Assembly: GCA_030616775.1 (NCBI GenBank)
Contig: JAUWWQ010000005.1
Coordinates: 1-64,000, forward strand
Reading direction: 5' to 3'
From: Planctomycetota bacterium
Lineage (GTDB): Bacteria > Planctomycetota > Phycisphaerae > UBA1845
DNA: 64,000 bases
A program made the position numbers and the translations under genes. The notes under the pieces are model-generated. The model did not search any database. It saw nothing but the letters and a program-made list of their open reading frames with translations, and had not been told where the DNA came from. Shown piece after piece: positions 50,596 through 58,453 of the stretch (its first letter is position 1; each line of letters opens with the position of its first letter).

Positions 50596-50708
50596 CGAGC
50601 GTTCTTCTCAGCGAGGTACTCGCGAAACGGCCGCAAACGCTCCCCGCTCCATTCGGCGAGCCTGCAGAAGATATAACCGATGACGACCCATCGCGCCAGA
50701 TACCCCAT
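50592..50708 (-). CDS. Small ORF overlapping the toxin remnant, possible antitoxin remnant
   Basis: A 38-codon frame (starting MGYLARWVVIGYIFC, ending RPFREYLAEKNAR) whose TGA overlaps the ATG of the toxin remnant. The short charged C-terminus could be the end of an antitoxin, but the N-terminal half is hydrophobic and no DNA-binding motif is seen. It may be non-coding. Confidence 0.25.
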   Translation of the reverse strand: MGYLARWVVIGYIFCRLAEWSGERLRPFREYLAEKNAR

Positions 50709-50842
50709 ACTACCTATTTATGCGCGCTGGCCCTGTGGCAGCACCGGGATCGCCAGAATCTATCTTGTCTTGTCGAAGCGGTTCATTGCATTGGTCTCCG
50801 TCACGAGTAGATCTTGCACGCCGCACAGCCCACCAGAGTCAA

Positions 50843-52132
50843 TCACTGCCCAGGGCTAAGATACAACTGCATTCGATCGAAATCGAAGGTCAACGCGTAC
50901 GGTTTGAAGAACGCGTGCGAGATGATCCCACCGATTCGGAATCCGCGGCCGTATTCGGATTCCGCAGGGAAGGCGCCAAACATGCCTGTCACGTTGTGCT
51001 GCTTTGCATCGCCCAGCGCGAGGGTGTTTACCATAAAGGGGGTTACCGTAACGGGTCCACCGCCCCCCATCCCCTGAAAGGAGGGAAGACCTGACAGGTC
51101 AATACCCGCCGCCTTGATCGTGGATCCCGGACACAAGAACCCGCCGCCCGCCAGTCCGGTGTCAGCGAAGAGCAGGCACGGCTCGGCGTCGTTCACCTGT
51201 CCCCAGGCCACCATGATGTGCGTTTCCGCCAACCAAAACGGCACTACGTGAGCCTGCTGAGCTTTTGCTTCCCTTTCGAAGTCTGCCAGCATCTTGTCGG
51301 TCTTGCGACGGAGGGTGAGCTGCTTGTTGGGATAGTCGAGCGTCGAGACGAAGTGGTATAATAGCGCGGTTCCGATGACCCCATCGATGCGTTTCCCCAT
51401 AGGGAGTCTCGGACCTTCCCTCACGCTCACGGGGACATTAGTGATTTTGAACTCGCCAAGCTGAATCGACTCGATCGTCCCGCGATGCACGGGTGCTGTT
51501 CTGCCACCTGCAAAGGTCGCCGTCTCCGGTGGGCCGAACCTACGCATCCCCACGCTCTCGGCGAATTCGGGAGCCAGCATCAAAACCGGTGCGCCGGTAT
51601 CAATCAGCAAGTAGACTTCATCGCTGTCGTTTATGCGAGCTTTCACCACCGGTAGCGGATCAGTCTGCTCGAACTTCACGTGGGCGACGTTGGCTTCGCC
51701 AGAAACATCGTAGGGGGTGAGTCCGGCGAAGCTGGCCAGTTGATCGGCTGCGGCCTCTCGGTCGACTTCGCGATAGAACGGCGCCGCCTGTGCGAATTTG
51801 TCCTGCCGGTAGTAGCACTGAGCCAACAGGGATTTCGGACGCTTGTCGTCCGGAAGAAGCTTGACGGCCCGCTGGAGATGGCTTTCAGCCTCCGCGAAGC
51901 GGTTGCCGAGCAGGGCGATCTCCCCGAGGCGCAGTACGGCGTGACTGCCTGGGTCATCATCGGCGACCGCCGCCCGGTAGACCTTCTCCGCCTCGGCGAA
52001 ACGGCCGGAGCGAAACAAGTTATCGCCGCGCTTGATCAGGTTTTTTGCCCCCTCGTCGGATGCTCCCAGCGTCGCCAGGCTCAGCAAGGCCAAAGTGATC
52101 GCGGCCAACATTGTCCGATTAAATCGATTCAT
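50843..52132 (-). CDS. Secreted TPR plus retropepsin-like aspartyl protease
   Basis: A 429-residue exported protein. It has a signal peptide (MLAAITLALLSLATLGASDE), two to three TPR-like helical repeats (FRSGRFAEAEKVYRAAVADD, NRFAEAESHLQRAVKLLPDD, KFAQAAPFYREVDREAAAD), then two retropepsin-like halves. The first has VYLLIDTGAPVLMLAPEFAE and DGVIGTALLYHF. The second has CLLFADTGLAGGGFLCPG and a GGIISHAFF motif. Two DTG-type active-site triads in one chain suggest a self-paired pepsin-like enzyme. GGAG precedes ATG 52132. Substrate unknown. Confidence 0.82.
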   Translation of the reverse strand: MNRFNRTMLAAITLALLSLATLGASDEGAKNLIKRGDNLFRSGRFAEAEKVYRAAVADDDPGSHAVLRLGEIALLGNRFAEAESHLQRAVKLLPDDKRPKSLLAQCYYRQDKFAQAAPFYREVDREAAADQLASFAGLTPYDVSGEANVAHVKFEQTDPLPVVKARINDSDEVYLLIDTGAPVLMLAPEFAESVGMRRFGPPETATFAGGRTAPVHRGTIESIQLGEFKITNVPVSVREGPRLPMGKRIDGVIGTALLYHFVSTLDYPNKQLTLRRKTDKMLADFEREAKAQQAHVVPFWLAETHIMVAWGQVNDAEPCLLFADTGLAGGGFLCPGSTIKAAGIDLSGLPSFQGMGGGGPVTVTPFMVNTLALGDAKQHNVTGMFGAFPAESEYGRGFRIGGIISHAFFKPYALTFDFDRMQLYLSPGQ

Positions 52133-52279
52133 CTCAGTACGCTCCTTTACACGTGACGGCAAGGGCGTTGCCGGCCAATTGGCTGACACGCCGCCCGGAC
52201 TACGTCACTGTACAGATACCAGACGTGGCGATCCAAGCATATACTTCACAAAACGTGTAATTCTTAATAAGTCGGGTAG

Positions 52280-52296
52280 GTCGGGCTATGCCCGAC
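52280..52296. repeat. Short perfect palindrome
   Basis: GTCGGGC-TAT-GCCCGAC, a 7-base-pair stem with a 3-base loop, is preceded by a partial copy GTCGGGTA. It looks like one member of a dispersed REP family. Confidence 0.45.
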
Positions 52297-52463
52297 ACAA
52301 TCTTTCCGGACTACTCGGCGTGCGGAGCACGCCCTACGGGTGCGGATTCCATCGCGCGACAGGCTCCTTCCACAAGGCGAGATGTTCCTTCATCTCGGCT
52401 GTTGAGAGCTCGGTCCGCCCCCTTGACACTGTGCCGACGCTTCGCGTCGCGGTGCGAAGCATC

Positions 52464-52548
52464 GGCGACGGGTGGCATGCTCGGCGCAGGCGAGCATGTT
52501 CTGACATTGAGCATGTCCGCGCTTCGCCCGGACATGCCACCCGTCGCC
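52464..52548. repeat. Nested REP-like cruciform element
   Basis: The outer arms GGCGACGGGTGGCATG and CATGCCACCCGTCGCC form a perfect 16-base-pair stem. Inside lie two further hairpins: CATGCTCG...CGAGCATG (about 52476-52498) and CATGTCCG...CGGACATG (about 52512-52536). The inner hairpins share bases with the outer arms, so alternative foldings compete. This is typical of REP/BIME or RAYT-mobilised elements. No RAYT transposase gene is in the window. Confidence 0.6.
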
Positions 52549-52605
52549 TGACCGTGCCACACGGCCGGGCAATGGGCTGGAGCGCTGCTGGACTCTGAAG
52601 GCCCG

Positions 52606-52623
52606 CGCGGGCTGAAGCCCGCG
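52606..52623 (-). terminator. Hairpin just downstream of the ALDH gene
   Basis: CGCGGGC-TGAA-GCCCGCG, a 7-base-pair stem with a tetraloop, lies 26 bases past the stop of the leftward aldehyde dehydrogenase gene. No T-run is seen, so it could be either a terminator or a dispersed palindrome. Confidence 0.4.
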
Positions 52624-52648
52624 GCTCAGGGACGATTCGGATCGGTCG

Positions 52649-54172
52649 TTAATCGCCGAACTTGATGCCTTGGGCCAGGGGCAGTTCGGTGCTGTAGTTG
52701 ATGGTGTTGGTCTGGCGTCGCATGTAGGCTTTCCAGGCGTCGGAGCCGGATTCGCGGCCGCCGCCGGTTTCCTTTTCACCGCCGAAAGCCCCGCCGATCT
52801 CCGCGCCGCTGGTCCCGATGTTGACGTTGGCTATGCCGCAATCGCTGCCGCGACCGGATAGGAACTGCTCAGCCTCAAGGAGATTGCGGGTGAAGATGGC
52901 GGAGCTTAGACCCTGAGGCACGTCGTTGTGCATGGCGATGGCGTCATCAATAGTCTTGTACGGGATTATGTACAAAATCGGCGCGAAAGTTTCCTCCTGG
53001 ACGATGGGAGACTCATTGCGGATATCGGCGATGCACGGCGTCACGTAGCACCCGCCCGGATACTTGTTACCTTCGAGTTTCTCACCTCCGCAAAGAATCT
53101 CGCCGCCTTGTTGCTTGATGGTGTCGAGGGCCGTCATCATGATTTCGACGGTGTCGGTATCGACCAGCGGCCCCATCAGCGTTTCCGGCTCGAGCGGATC
53201 ACCGATGTTTATCTGCTTGTAGGCGGTTACGAGTTTCTCGACCAGTTGATCACGGACCGAATCGTGTACGATGATGCGGCGTGTCGTGGTGCAGCGCTGT
53301 CCGGCCGTCCCGACTGAGCCGAACAAGATCGCCCGTATGGCGAGCTTCATATCGGCGTCGGGTGTCACGATAATGGCGTTGTTGCCGCCGAGTTCCAGGA
53401 TCGTCCTCCCCAGACGCTTCCCGACGATCTCACCCACCCTATACCCCATCTCACAGCTCCCGGTGGCGGAGACCAGCGGGATGCGGCGGTCGTGGAGGAG
53501 CTTCTCACCGACTGTGCTACCCCGGCCAACGACCAGGCTGAAAATCGCCGGGTCCGCTCCGGTGGCACGGCAGACACGTTCCGCAATCTTCGTGCAGGCG
53601 ATGGCAGTCAACGGCGTCAACGATGACGGTTTCCAGAGCACAGCGTCACCACAGACGGCCGCGATCGCTGCATTCCACGACCAGACAGCCACCGGGAAGT
53701 TGAACGCCGAAATCACCCCGACCACGCCCAAGGGATGCCATTGCTCGAACATCCGGTGCCCGGGCCGCTCGGACTGGATGGTCAGGCCGTAGAGCTGCCG
53801 CGAGAGGCCGACGGAGAAGTCGCAGATGTCGACCATCTCTTGGACCTCGCCTTCGCCCTCGGCTCTGATCTTACCCATCTCGAGAGTGACCAGGGCGCCC
53901 AGGTCGGCCTTGTGCTCGCGCAGGGCCAGGCCGAGACGGCGAACGGTCTCGCCCCGAACCGGAGCCGGCACGTCACGCCACTTCAAAAAGGCTTCGTGAG
54001 CCCGTGCGGCAATCCGGTCATACTCGTCGGAGGTCACCTGGGTGACTGTGGCGATGCTTTTGCCGTTAATGGGAGAGATCGAGTCGATCTTCTCACCACG
54101 GCCCACCCACTCGCCGCAAAAACCGCCCGCGTTGGTCGACTCGATGCCCAAATTGCCAAGTATCTGTTGCAT
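52649..54172 (-). CDS. ALDH7-family aldehyde dehydrogenase (aminoadipate-semialdehyde type)
   Basis: A 507-residue NAD-dependent enzyme closely resembling antiquitin/ALDH7, which oxidises alpha-aminoadipate semialdehyde in lysine degradation. Residues in place: catalytic Cys294 in GQRCTTTRR, Glu260 in ILELGGNN, Asn158 in AFNFP and Lys181. The ALDH7 signatures ICDFSVGLSRQLYGLTI and SGAEIGGAFGGEKETGGGRE near the C-terminus, plus PLAQGIKF at the end, support the subfamily over generic ALDH. ATG 54172 has GAGG upstream. No lysine-catabolic neighbours are present, so the substrate in this organism is inferred. Confidence 0.92.
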   Translation of the reverse strand: MQQILGNLGIESTNAGGFCGEWVGRGEKIDSISPINGKSIATVTQVTSDEYDRIAARAHEAFLKWRDVPAPVRGETVRRLGLALREHKADLGALVTLEMGKIRAEGEGEVQEMVDICDFSVGLSRQLYGLTIQSERPGHRMFEQWHPLGVVGVISAFNFPVAVWSWNAAIAAVCGDAVLWKPSSLTPLTAIACTKIAERVCRATGADPAIFSLVVGRGSTVGEKLLHDRRIPLVSATGSCEMGYRVGEIVGKRLGRTILELGGNNAIIVTPDADMKLAIRAILFGSVGTAGQRCTTTRRIIVHDSVRDQLVEKLVTAYKQINIGDPLEPETLMGPLVDTDTVEIMMTALDTIKQQGGEILCGGEKLEGNKYPGGCYVTPCIADIRNESPIVQEETFAPILYIIPYKTIDDAIAMHNDVPQGLSSAIFTRNLLEAEQFLSGRGSDCGIANVNIGTSGAEIGGAFGGEKETGGGRESGSDAWKAYMRRQTNTINYSTELPLAQGIKFGD

Positions 54173-54363
54173 AATCGCGCCTCATCGCAAAGGAAAACGA
54201 GAATCTCATCCCGAGCCTCAGGATAGTCGCAACGGAAGGCCCGTCAAGGTTGGCGGAAACCCTTGCGGGACAAGGGCTTGGGGCGCGCGCTACGCGATGA
54301 CCGGAGTGCCGCATTGTCGATTGGGAAGCGGCAGGGCACCGGCTCGAACGGACGAGACGGGCG

Positions 54364-56661
54364 TTATTGTCCGAAGACCCTCTGGAATGCGGCCCAGTCG
54401 GCCAGGTCGATGTCGGCATCGCCGTCGCTGTTGAAGATGCAGAGGCAATCAGCCGATGACACGGCGGCGGCATCGGCCGACACAGGACCGCTCGCGCATT
54501 GGTCCCATTCCGCGAAGTCGGCAAGCCCTACGAACTGATCGCCGTTGGCGTCGCCGAGAATGCCGGCGCGCCCCCAGCGAGCCCAATAGGCCGAGATGTT
54601 GCCCTCGACTAGGGTGAAGCTACCGCCGGCGATCAGCTCGCCGTTGTAGACCGTCATGGCCTCAACGAAGTAATCCATTCCACTCCCGAGTGAACGCCAC
54701 TGCGTCCCGTCCCAGCGGGCGATGCGGTTTGCCTGGACGTCGCCGGCGGTGCTGAACCCGCCCCCTGCAATCAACTCGCCGTTGTAGTGCGTCAGGGCAA
54801 AGACCGAGCTATTCATCCCACGTCCGAGGGGTCGCCAGTGCGCGCCGTCCCAGCGAGCTATGTGGTCTACCCCAACGCCCCCGGCGGTACTAAAGGAACC
54901 ACCCACGATCAATTCGCCATCGTAGACCGCCAGCGAGTAGACCCCGCCAGGAGTGGTACCGCCGATTCCACTTCCCAAAGACTGCCACTGTGTGCCGTCC
55001 CAGCGACCAATGTAGTTGGCCTCTACGCTCCCGGCTGAGGTGAACCAACCACCGGCGATCAACTCGCCGTTGAAGATGGCCAGCGCGAACACGTAGGCAT
55101 TCGTACCGCTGCTGAGAGACCCCCACTGTGAACCGTCCCAGCGGGCGATGTGGTTGGCCGGGAGGCCGCCGGCTGTGCTGAATGAGCCTGCAGCGATCAG
55201 GTCACCTTTGTAAGTAGCGAGCGCCCGGACCAATCTGTCTGTTCCGCTTCCAAGAGGATTCCATTGAGTCCCATCCCAGCGGGCGATACGGTTGGCTGGT
55301 ACGCCCCCGGCCGTGCTGAACGCACCACCAGCGATCAGCTCGCCGTTGTAGGTGGTGAGGGCGTAAACATTGTAGTTCATACCACTGCCGAGCGGCTGCC
55401 ATTGTGTCCCGTCCCAGCGAGCGATGTGGTCCGCCGCGACGTCGCCAGTGCTCTCGAAGTAGCCGCCCGCGACCAGTTCGCCCTTATAGGTACCCATGGT
55501 CCGAACACTAGCGTTCGTCTCAAGTCCCATGTGCTCCCACTGCAGACCGTCCCAGCGGGCCAAATGGGCCGACGGGTTGCCCCCGGCGGTCGTGAATCCG
55601 CCTCCAGTGATTAGCTCGCCGTTGTAAATGCCCAGAGCACGTGCGGACGGAAAAGGATCCCCGCCACTTAAGCCAGTTCCCAGGGCCCGCCACTGCGTGC
55701 CATCCCAGCGGGCGATATGGTTCGCTGGCAAGCCCCCGGCGGTCGTAAAGAGGCCGCCCGCGATCAGCTCGCCGTCGAACACTGTCAGGGCATCGACATG
55801 GGTGACCGTCATACCGGCTATTCCGCCTCCCAAAGCCCGCCACTGCGTTCCGTCCCAGCGGGCGATCCGGTTGACCTCCACGCCGCCGGCATACCGGAAA
55901 ATGCCCCCTGCAGTCAATTCGCCATCGAATACGGTCAGGGCCTTGACCACATTGTTCGCCCCACCTCCAAGAGGATTCCAATGCGTCCCGTCCCACCGGG
56001 CGACATACGAAGCGGCAACGTCCCCAGCGGTTCTGAAGTACCCCCCGGCGATCAGCTCGCCGTTGTAGGCAGTCAGGGCATGAACATGGTAGCTCATACC
56101 GCTGCCGAGCGGCTGCCACTGTGTCCCATCCCAGCGGGCGATGTAGTTCGCTGCCAGACCCCCGGCGGTGGTGAAGTAACCCCCCGCAATCAGCCCGCCG
56201 TTGTAGACGTTCAAGGCATAGACGGCGTCGTCCATCCCGCTGCTCAGCGGCCGCCATTGCGTGCCGTCCCAGCGAGCAATGTTGTTGGCCTCGACCTCCC
56301 CCGCGGCAGTGAATGAGCCCCCAGCGATCAGTTCGCCGTTGTAGACGGTCAGGGCCGTGACCGAACTGTTAGTACCGGTTCCGAGGGGTTTCCACTCCGT
56401 GCCGTCCCACGCGGCGATGTTGCTGGCGATTACATCGCCGGCAACCTCGAAATAGCCTCCGACTATAACCCACTCCGGTTCCAGCCCGGAGCTGTCCGGG
56501 TCCCATGTGGTCAGGGCATGTACGCTTCCGCCCACGCCGGGAATCTGGCGGTCCGGGCCGGAGAGCCATTCAGACTGGCAATCCGCCACTGCTCGGGCCG
56601 GGAGGAGCTGCAAGGTAAGCACGAGTACGGAGAACGAACATGCAAACATCTGTTTCCTCAT
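54364..56661 (-). CDS. Secreted 14-repeat beta-propeller-like protein with dockerin-like C-terminus
   Basis: A 765-residue exported protein. Signal peptide: MFACSFSVLVLTLQLLPARA. About 14 tandem repeats of 42-50 residues follow (consensus VYALTxYNGELIAGGxFxTA, then GGVxANxIARWDGTQWxPLG). The first is divergent and the last loses its WDGTQW part. The repeats resemble Kelch-like propeller blades. The end is a dockerin-like pair of Ca-binding motifs (LGDANGDQFVGLADFAEW and NSDGDADIDLADWAAFQRVF). GGGAG precedes the ATG. Probable role: cell-surface or extracellular binding protein; no catalytic motif. Confidence 0.85.
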   Translation of the reverse strand: MRKQMFACSFSVLVLTLQLLPARAVADCQSEWLSGPDRQIPGVGGSVHALTTWDPDSSGLEPEWVIVGGYFEVAGDVIASNIAAWDGTEWKPLGTGTNSSVTALTVYNGELIAGGSFTAAGEVEANNIARWDGTQWRPLSSGMDDAVYALNVYNGGLIAGGYFTTAGGLAANYIARWDGTQWQPLGSGMSYHVHALTAYNGELIAGGYFRTAGDVAASYVARWDGTHWNPLGGGANNVVKALTVFDGELTAGGIFRYAGGVEVNRIARWDGTQWRALGGGIAGMTVTHVDALTVFDGELIAGGLFTTAGGLPANHIARWDGTQWRALGTGLSGGDPFPSARALGIYNGELITGGGFTTAGGNPSAHLARWDGLQWEHMGLETNASVRTMGTYKGELVAGGYFESTGDVAADHIARWDGTQWQPLGSGMNYNVYALTTYNGELIAGGAFSTAGGVPANRIARWDGTQWNPLGSGTDRLVRALATYKGDLIAAGSFSTAGGLPANHIARWDGSQWGSLSSGTNAYVFALAIFNGELIAGGWFTSAGSVEANYIGRWDGTQWQSLGSGIGGTTPGGVYSLAVYDGELIVGGSFSTAGGVGVDHIARWDGAHWRPLGRGMNSSVFALTHYNGELIAGGGFSTAGDVQANRIARWDGTQWRSLGSGMDYFVEAMTVYNGELIAGGSFTLVEGNISAYWARWGRAGILGDANGDQFVGLADFAEWDQCASGPVSADAAAVSSADCLCIFNSDGDADIDLADWAAFQRVFGQ

Positions 56662-56932
56662 GACATCGCTCCCTGGTGATCTGACAAGTAGATAGTATGG
56701 ACTTTTCCGACGACTGATTCAAGTCCCGGGGAGCATCCCACGTGTTTCGCGTCAAGCCTTGTTTTGGCATCTTGTCCGCGCTCGATGATTTCCAGGTTTG
56801 GGCACGTCCGCACGGCTGTGTTTTCGGACGTAGACGGCCATTCAGAAGCGAAAACGCCTGCGCTGACGCTCTCGCGCAGTCACCCTCCGCAAGGCATGAA
56901 ATCAGAGACGTCGCAACCGTATCGCTGAACGC

Positions 56933-57430
56933 TTAACGGGCCCGATGATGGGTGAAGTCGGCGCGCGACCGACGGAACCGCGTACCGCATTCCGGGCAGC
57001 GTCCGCTGCGGTTGTATCTCAGGTCGTACCCGCACTCCAGACATAGGCCATGCCATTGTCGCCACCATAGACGAACCGGACCGCGGACAATGGGGTATAT
57101 CACCAGGAAGGCAAGAAGGACCGTAGACAACCACAACGGGAAGGCAAGCCAGCTAATCCGATAGGGACCTTTTCGAACAGAACTGAGAATCAACTTCGCC
57201 GGAATCGGGTCGTAGTTCAGCAAACCCTGGAATTCACTTTTGCCGGCTGTCTTGGTGGGCATGCTGAGCAGGCGCAACGCGCAGGTGCCGTCTTTCAAAT
57301 GAACGCGCAGCGATTTGTACAGTGTCACGTCGTAACGGTAATGCTCCGGATGGTGGTGGCTCTTGTGCCACAGCGACACGCTCAACGGCAGCATGACCAG
57401 TGCGACGACAGCTAGGACCTTGGAGATCAT
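56933..57430 (-). CDS. Membrane protein with C-terminal planctomycete-type zinc ribbon
   Basis: A 165-residue protein with an N-terminal membrane segment (LAVVALVMLPLSVSLWH), a polar domain, and a second hydrophobic stretch (ISWLAFPLWLSTVLLAFLVI). A zinc ribbon follows: CLECGYDLRYNRSGRCPECG. This CxxCGYDLR...CPECG ribbon is, from memory, very common in Phycisphaerae small membrane proteins of unknown function. ATG 57430 is chosen to give an N-terminal helix; an earlier in-frame start at 57487 exists. It lies downstream of the Bat operon with a 180-base gap. Confidence 0.6.
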   Translation of the reverse strand: MISKVLAVVALVMLPLSVSLWHKSHHHPEHYRYDVTLYKSLRVHLKDGTCALRLLSMPTKTAGKSEFQGLLNYDPIPAKLILSSVRKGPYRISWLAFPLWLSTVLLAFLVIYPIVRGPVRLWWRQWHGLCLECGYDLRYNRSGRCPECGTRFRRSRADFTHHRAR

Positions 57431-57610
57431 AATGGCTGAGTCACTGTTAGGCTGTGTCCGAGTACACCGGGCAGCGTACAAGTGCACGCCGTGCCAGGTA
57501 GGGGTCGCTTGCCCGGGGCAGGCTGGCGACCACAGGCTGATTCCACCGGATATCTATGATAGTCCCAGAGGTGCCGTCTTTACAACTGTCTTGCGGACCG
57601 ATGAAGGCCG

Positions 57611-58453
57611 TCACAGCCTGAGTTTTGCGCGGTCGGTGGTGATTAGTTCTGCCTGGGTGGCATCGATCCACCCAGACTTACCATCGGCAAGCTCGATTTT
57701 CCACCAGTCGCCCCGCCGCTGGCGAAGGATGAACTCAACGCCTGGTTGGAGTGGTTCCTCGAACTGCCGCTGGTAACCTGGGCCCGGCCCCTTGTATACC
57801 ACGACGTCCATGGCCGTCACGACGCCATCGGGGGCGTTACGATCCGACCAGCGGGTCATACCCACAGAGGAGGCCGCGGCCCCGGCCAGCAGGGCACATA
57901 CAATTCCTGACACGGTTATCGCCCGGCGCGGGATGAAGTTGCGCACGATCAGCAAAGCCCATAGGGCGACGTAGAGCACAAGAGCCACCTGGGTTCGACC
58001 GCCGACGGGCGTCTGATAGTGCCAGAAGAAGACACTTTTTAGAAACGCACTGCGACGCGTGGGCTGGATCGAGGTGAGGCAGCGTGATCGCGCCACAGCC
58101 AGGTTGTCGGCGAGCATTTCGTCACGGGGTATGAGCCGTTGGGCACGACGGTAGTGCAGGATAGCCCGGCCGACATCGCCCGCCTGCAGGTAGCAGTTGG
58201 CGAGGTTGAACTCGAGCCTGCCGTTGACCACGCCTGCCGCGATGATGCTGCTGAATCGCTGGGCGGCCGAGCGAAAGAGGCGCCGGGCCCGATCCGGCTG
58301 GTCCAACTGGACTTGCTGGGCCTCGTCGAACTCGGCAAGAGCATCTGCAAACTCCGTCCGCAAATCCGTGGGCTGAGCTATGACTCGCGCAGTAGCAAGT
58401 GGCAGGAGGCAGATGATTACCCAAGCGAGTTGATAGCGCCGCCCGCCCGGCAT
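57611..58453 (-). CDS. batE: BatE-like TPR and SH3 protein
   Basis: A 280-residue protein: signal-like N-terminus (LAWVIICLLPLATARVIA), TPR-type repeats (LEFNLANCYLQAGDVGRAIL), two membrane segments (VALVLYVALWALLIV; ITVSGIVCALLAGAAASS), and a C-terminal bacterial SH3 domain (VVYKGPGPGYQRQFEEPLQP, WWKIELADGKSGWIDATQAE). This is the BatE plan. Its ATG overlaps the batD stop by one base (TGATG). Last gene of the operon. Confidence 0.85.
   Translation of the reverse strand: MPGGRRYQLAWVIICLLPLATARVIAQPTDLRTEFADALAEFDEAQQVQLDQPDRARRLFRSAAQRFSSIIAAGVVNGRLEFNLANCYLQAGDVGRAILHYRRAQRLIPRDEMLADNLAVARSRCLTSIQPTRRSAFLKSVFFWHYQTPVGGRTQVALVLYVALWALLIVRNFIPRRAITVSGIVCALLAGAAASSVGMTRWSDRNAPDGVVTAMDVVVYKGPGPGYQRQFEEPLQPGVEFILRQRRGDWWKIELADGKSGWIDATQAELITTDRAKLRL

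Larger units (their letters stand above)
52133..52648. other. Intergenic region rich in palindromes
   Basis: About 0.5 kb between the protease gene and the 3' end of the aldehyde dehydrogenase gene. No protein gene is supported. It holds at least three palindromic elements described separately (52280-52296, 52464-52548, 52606-52623). Confidence 0.5.
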
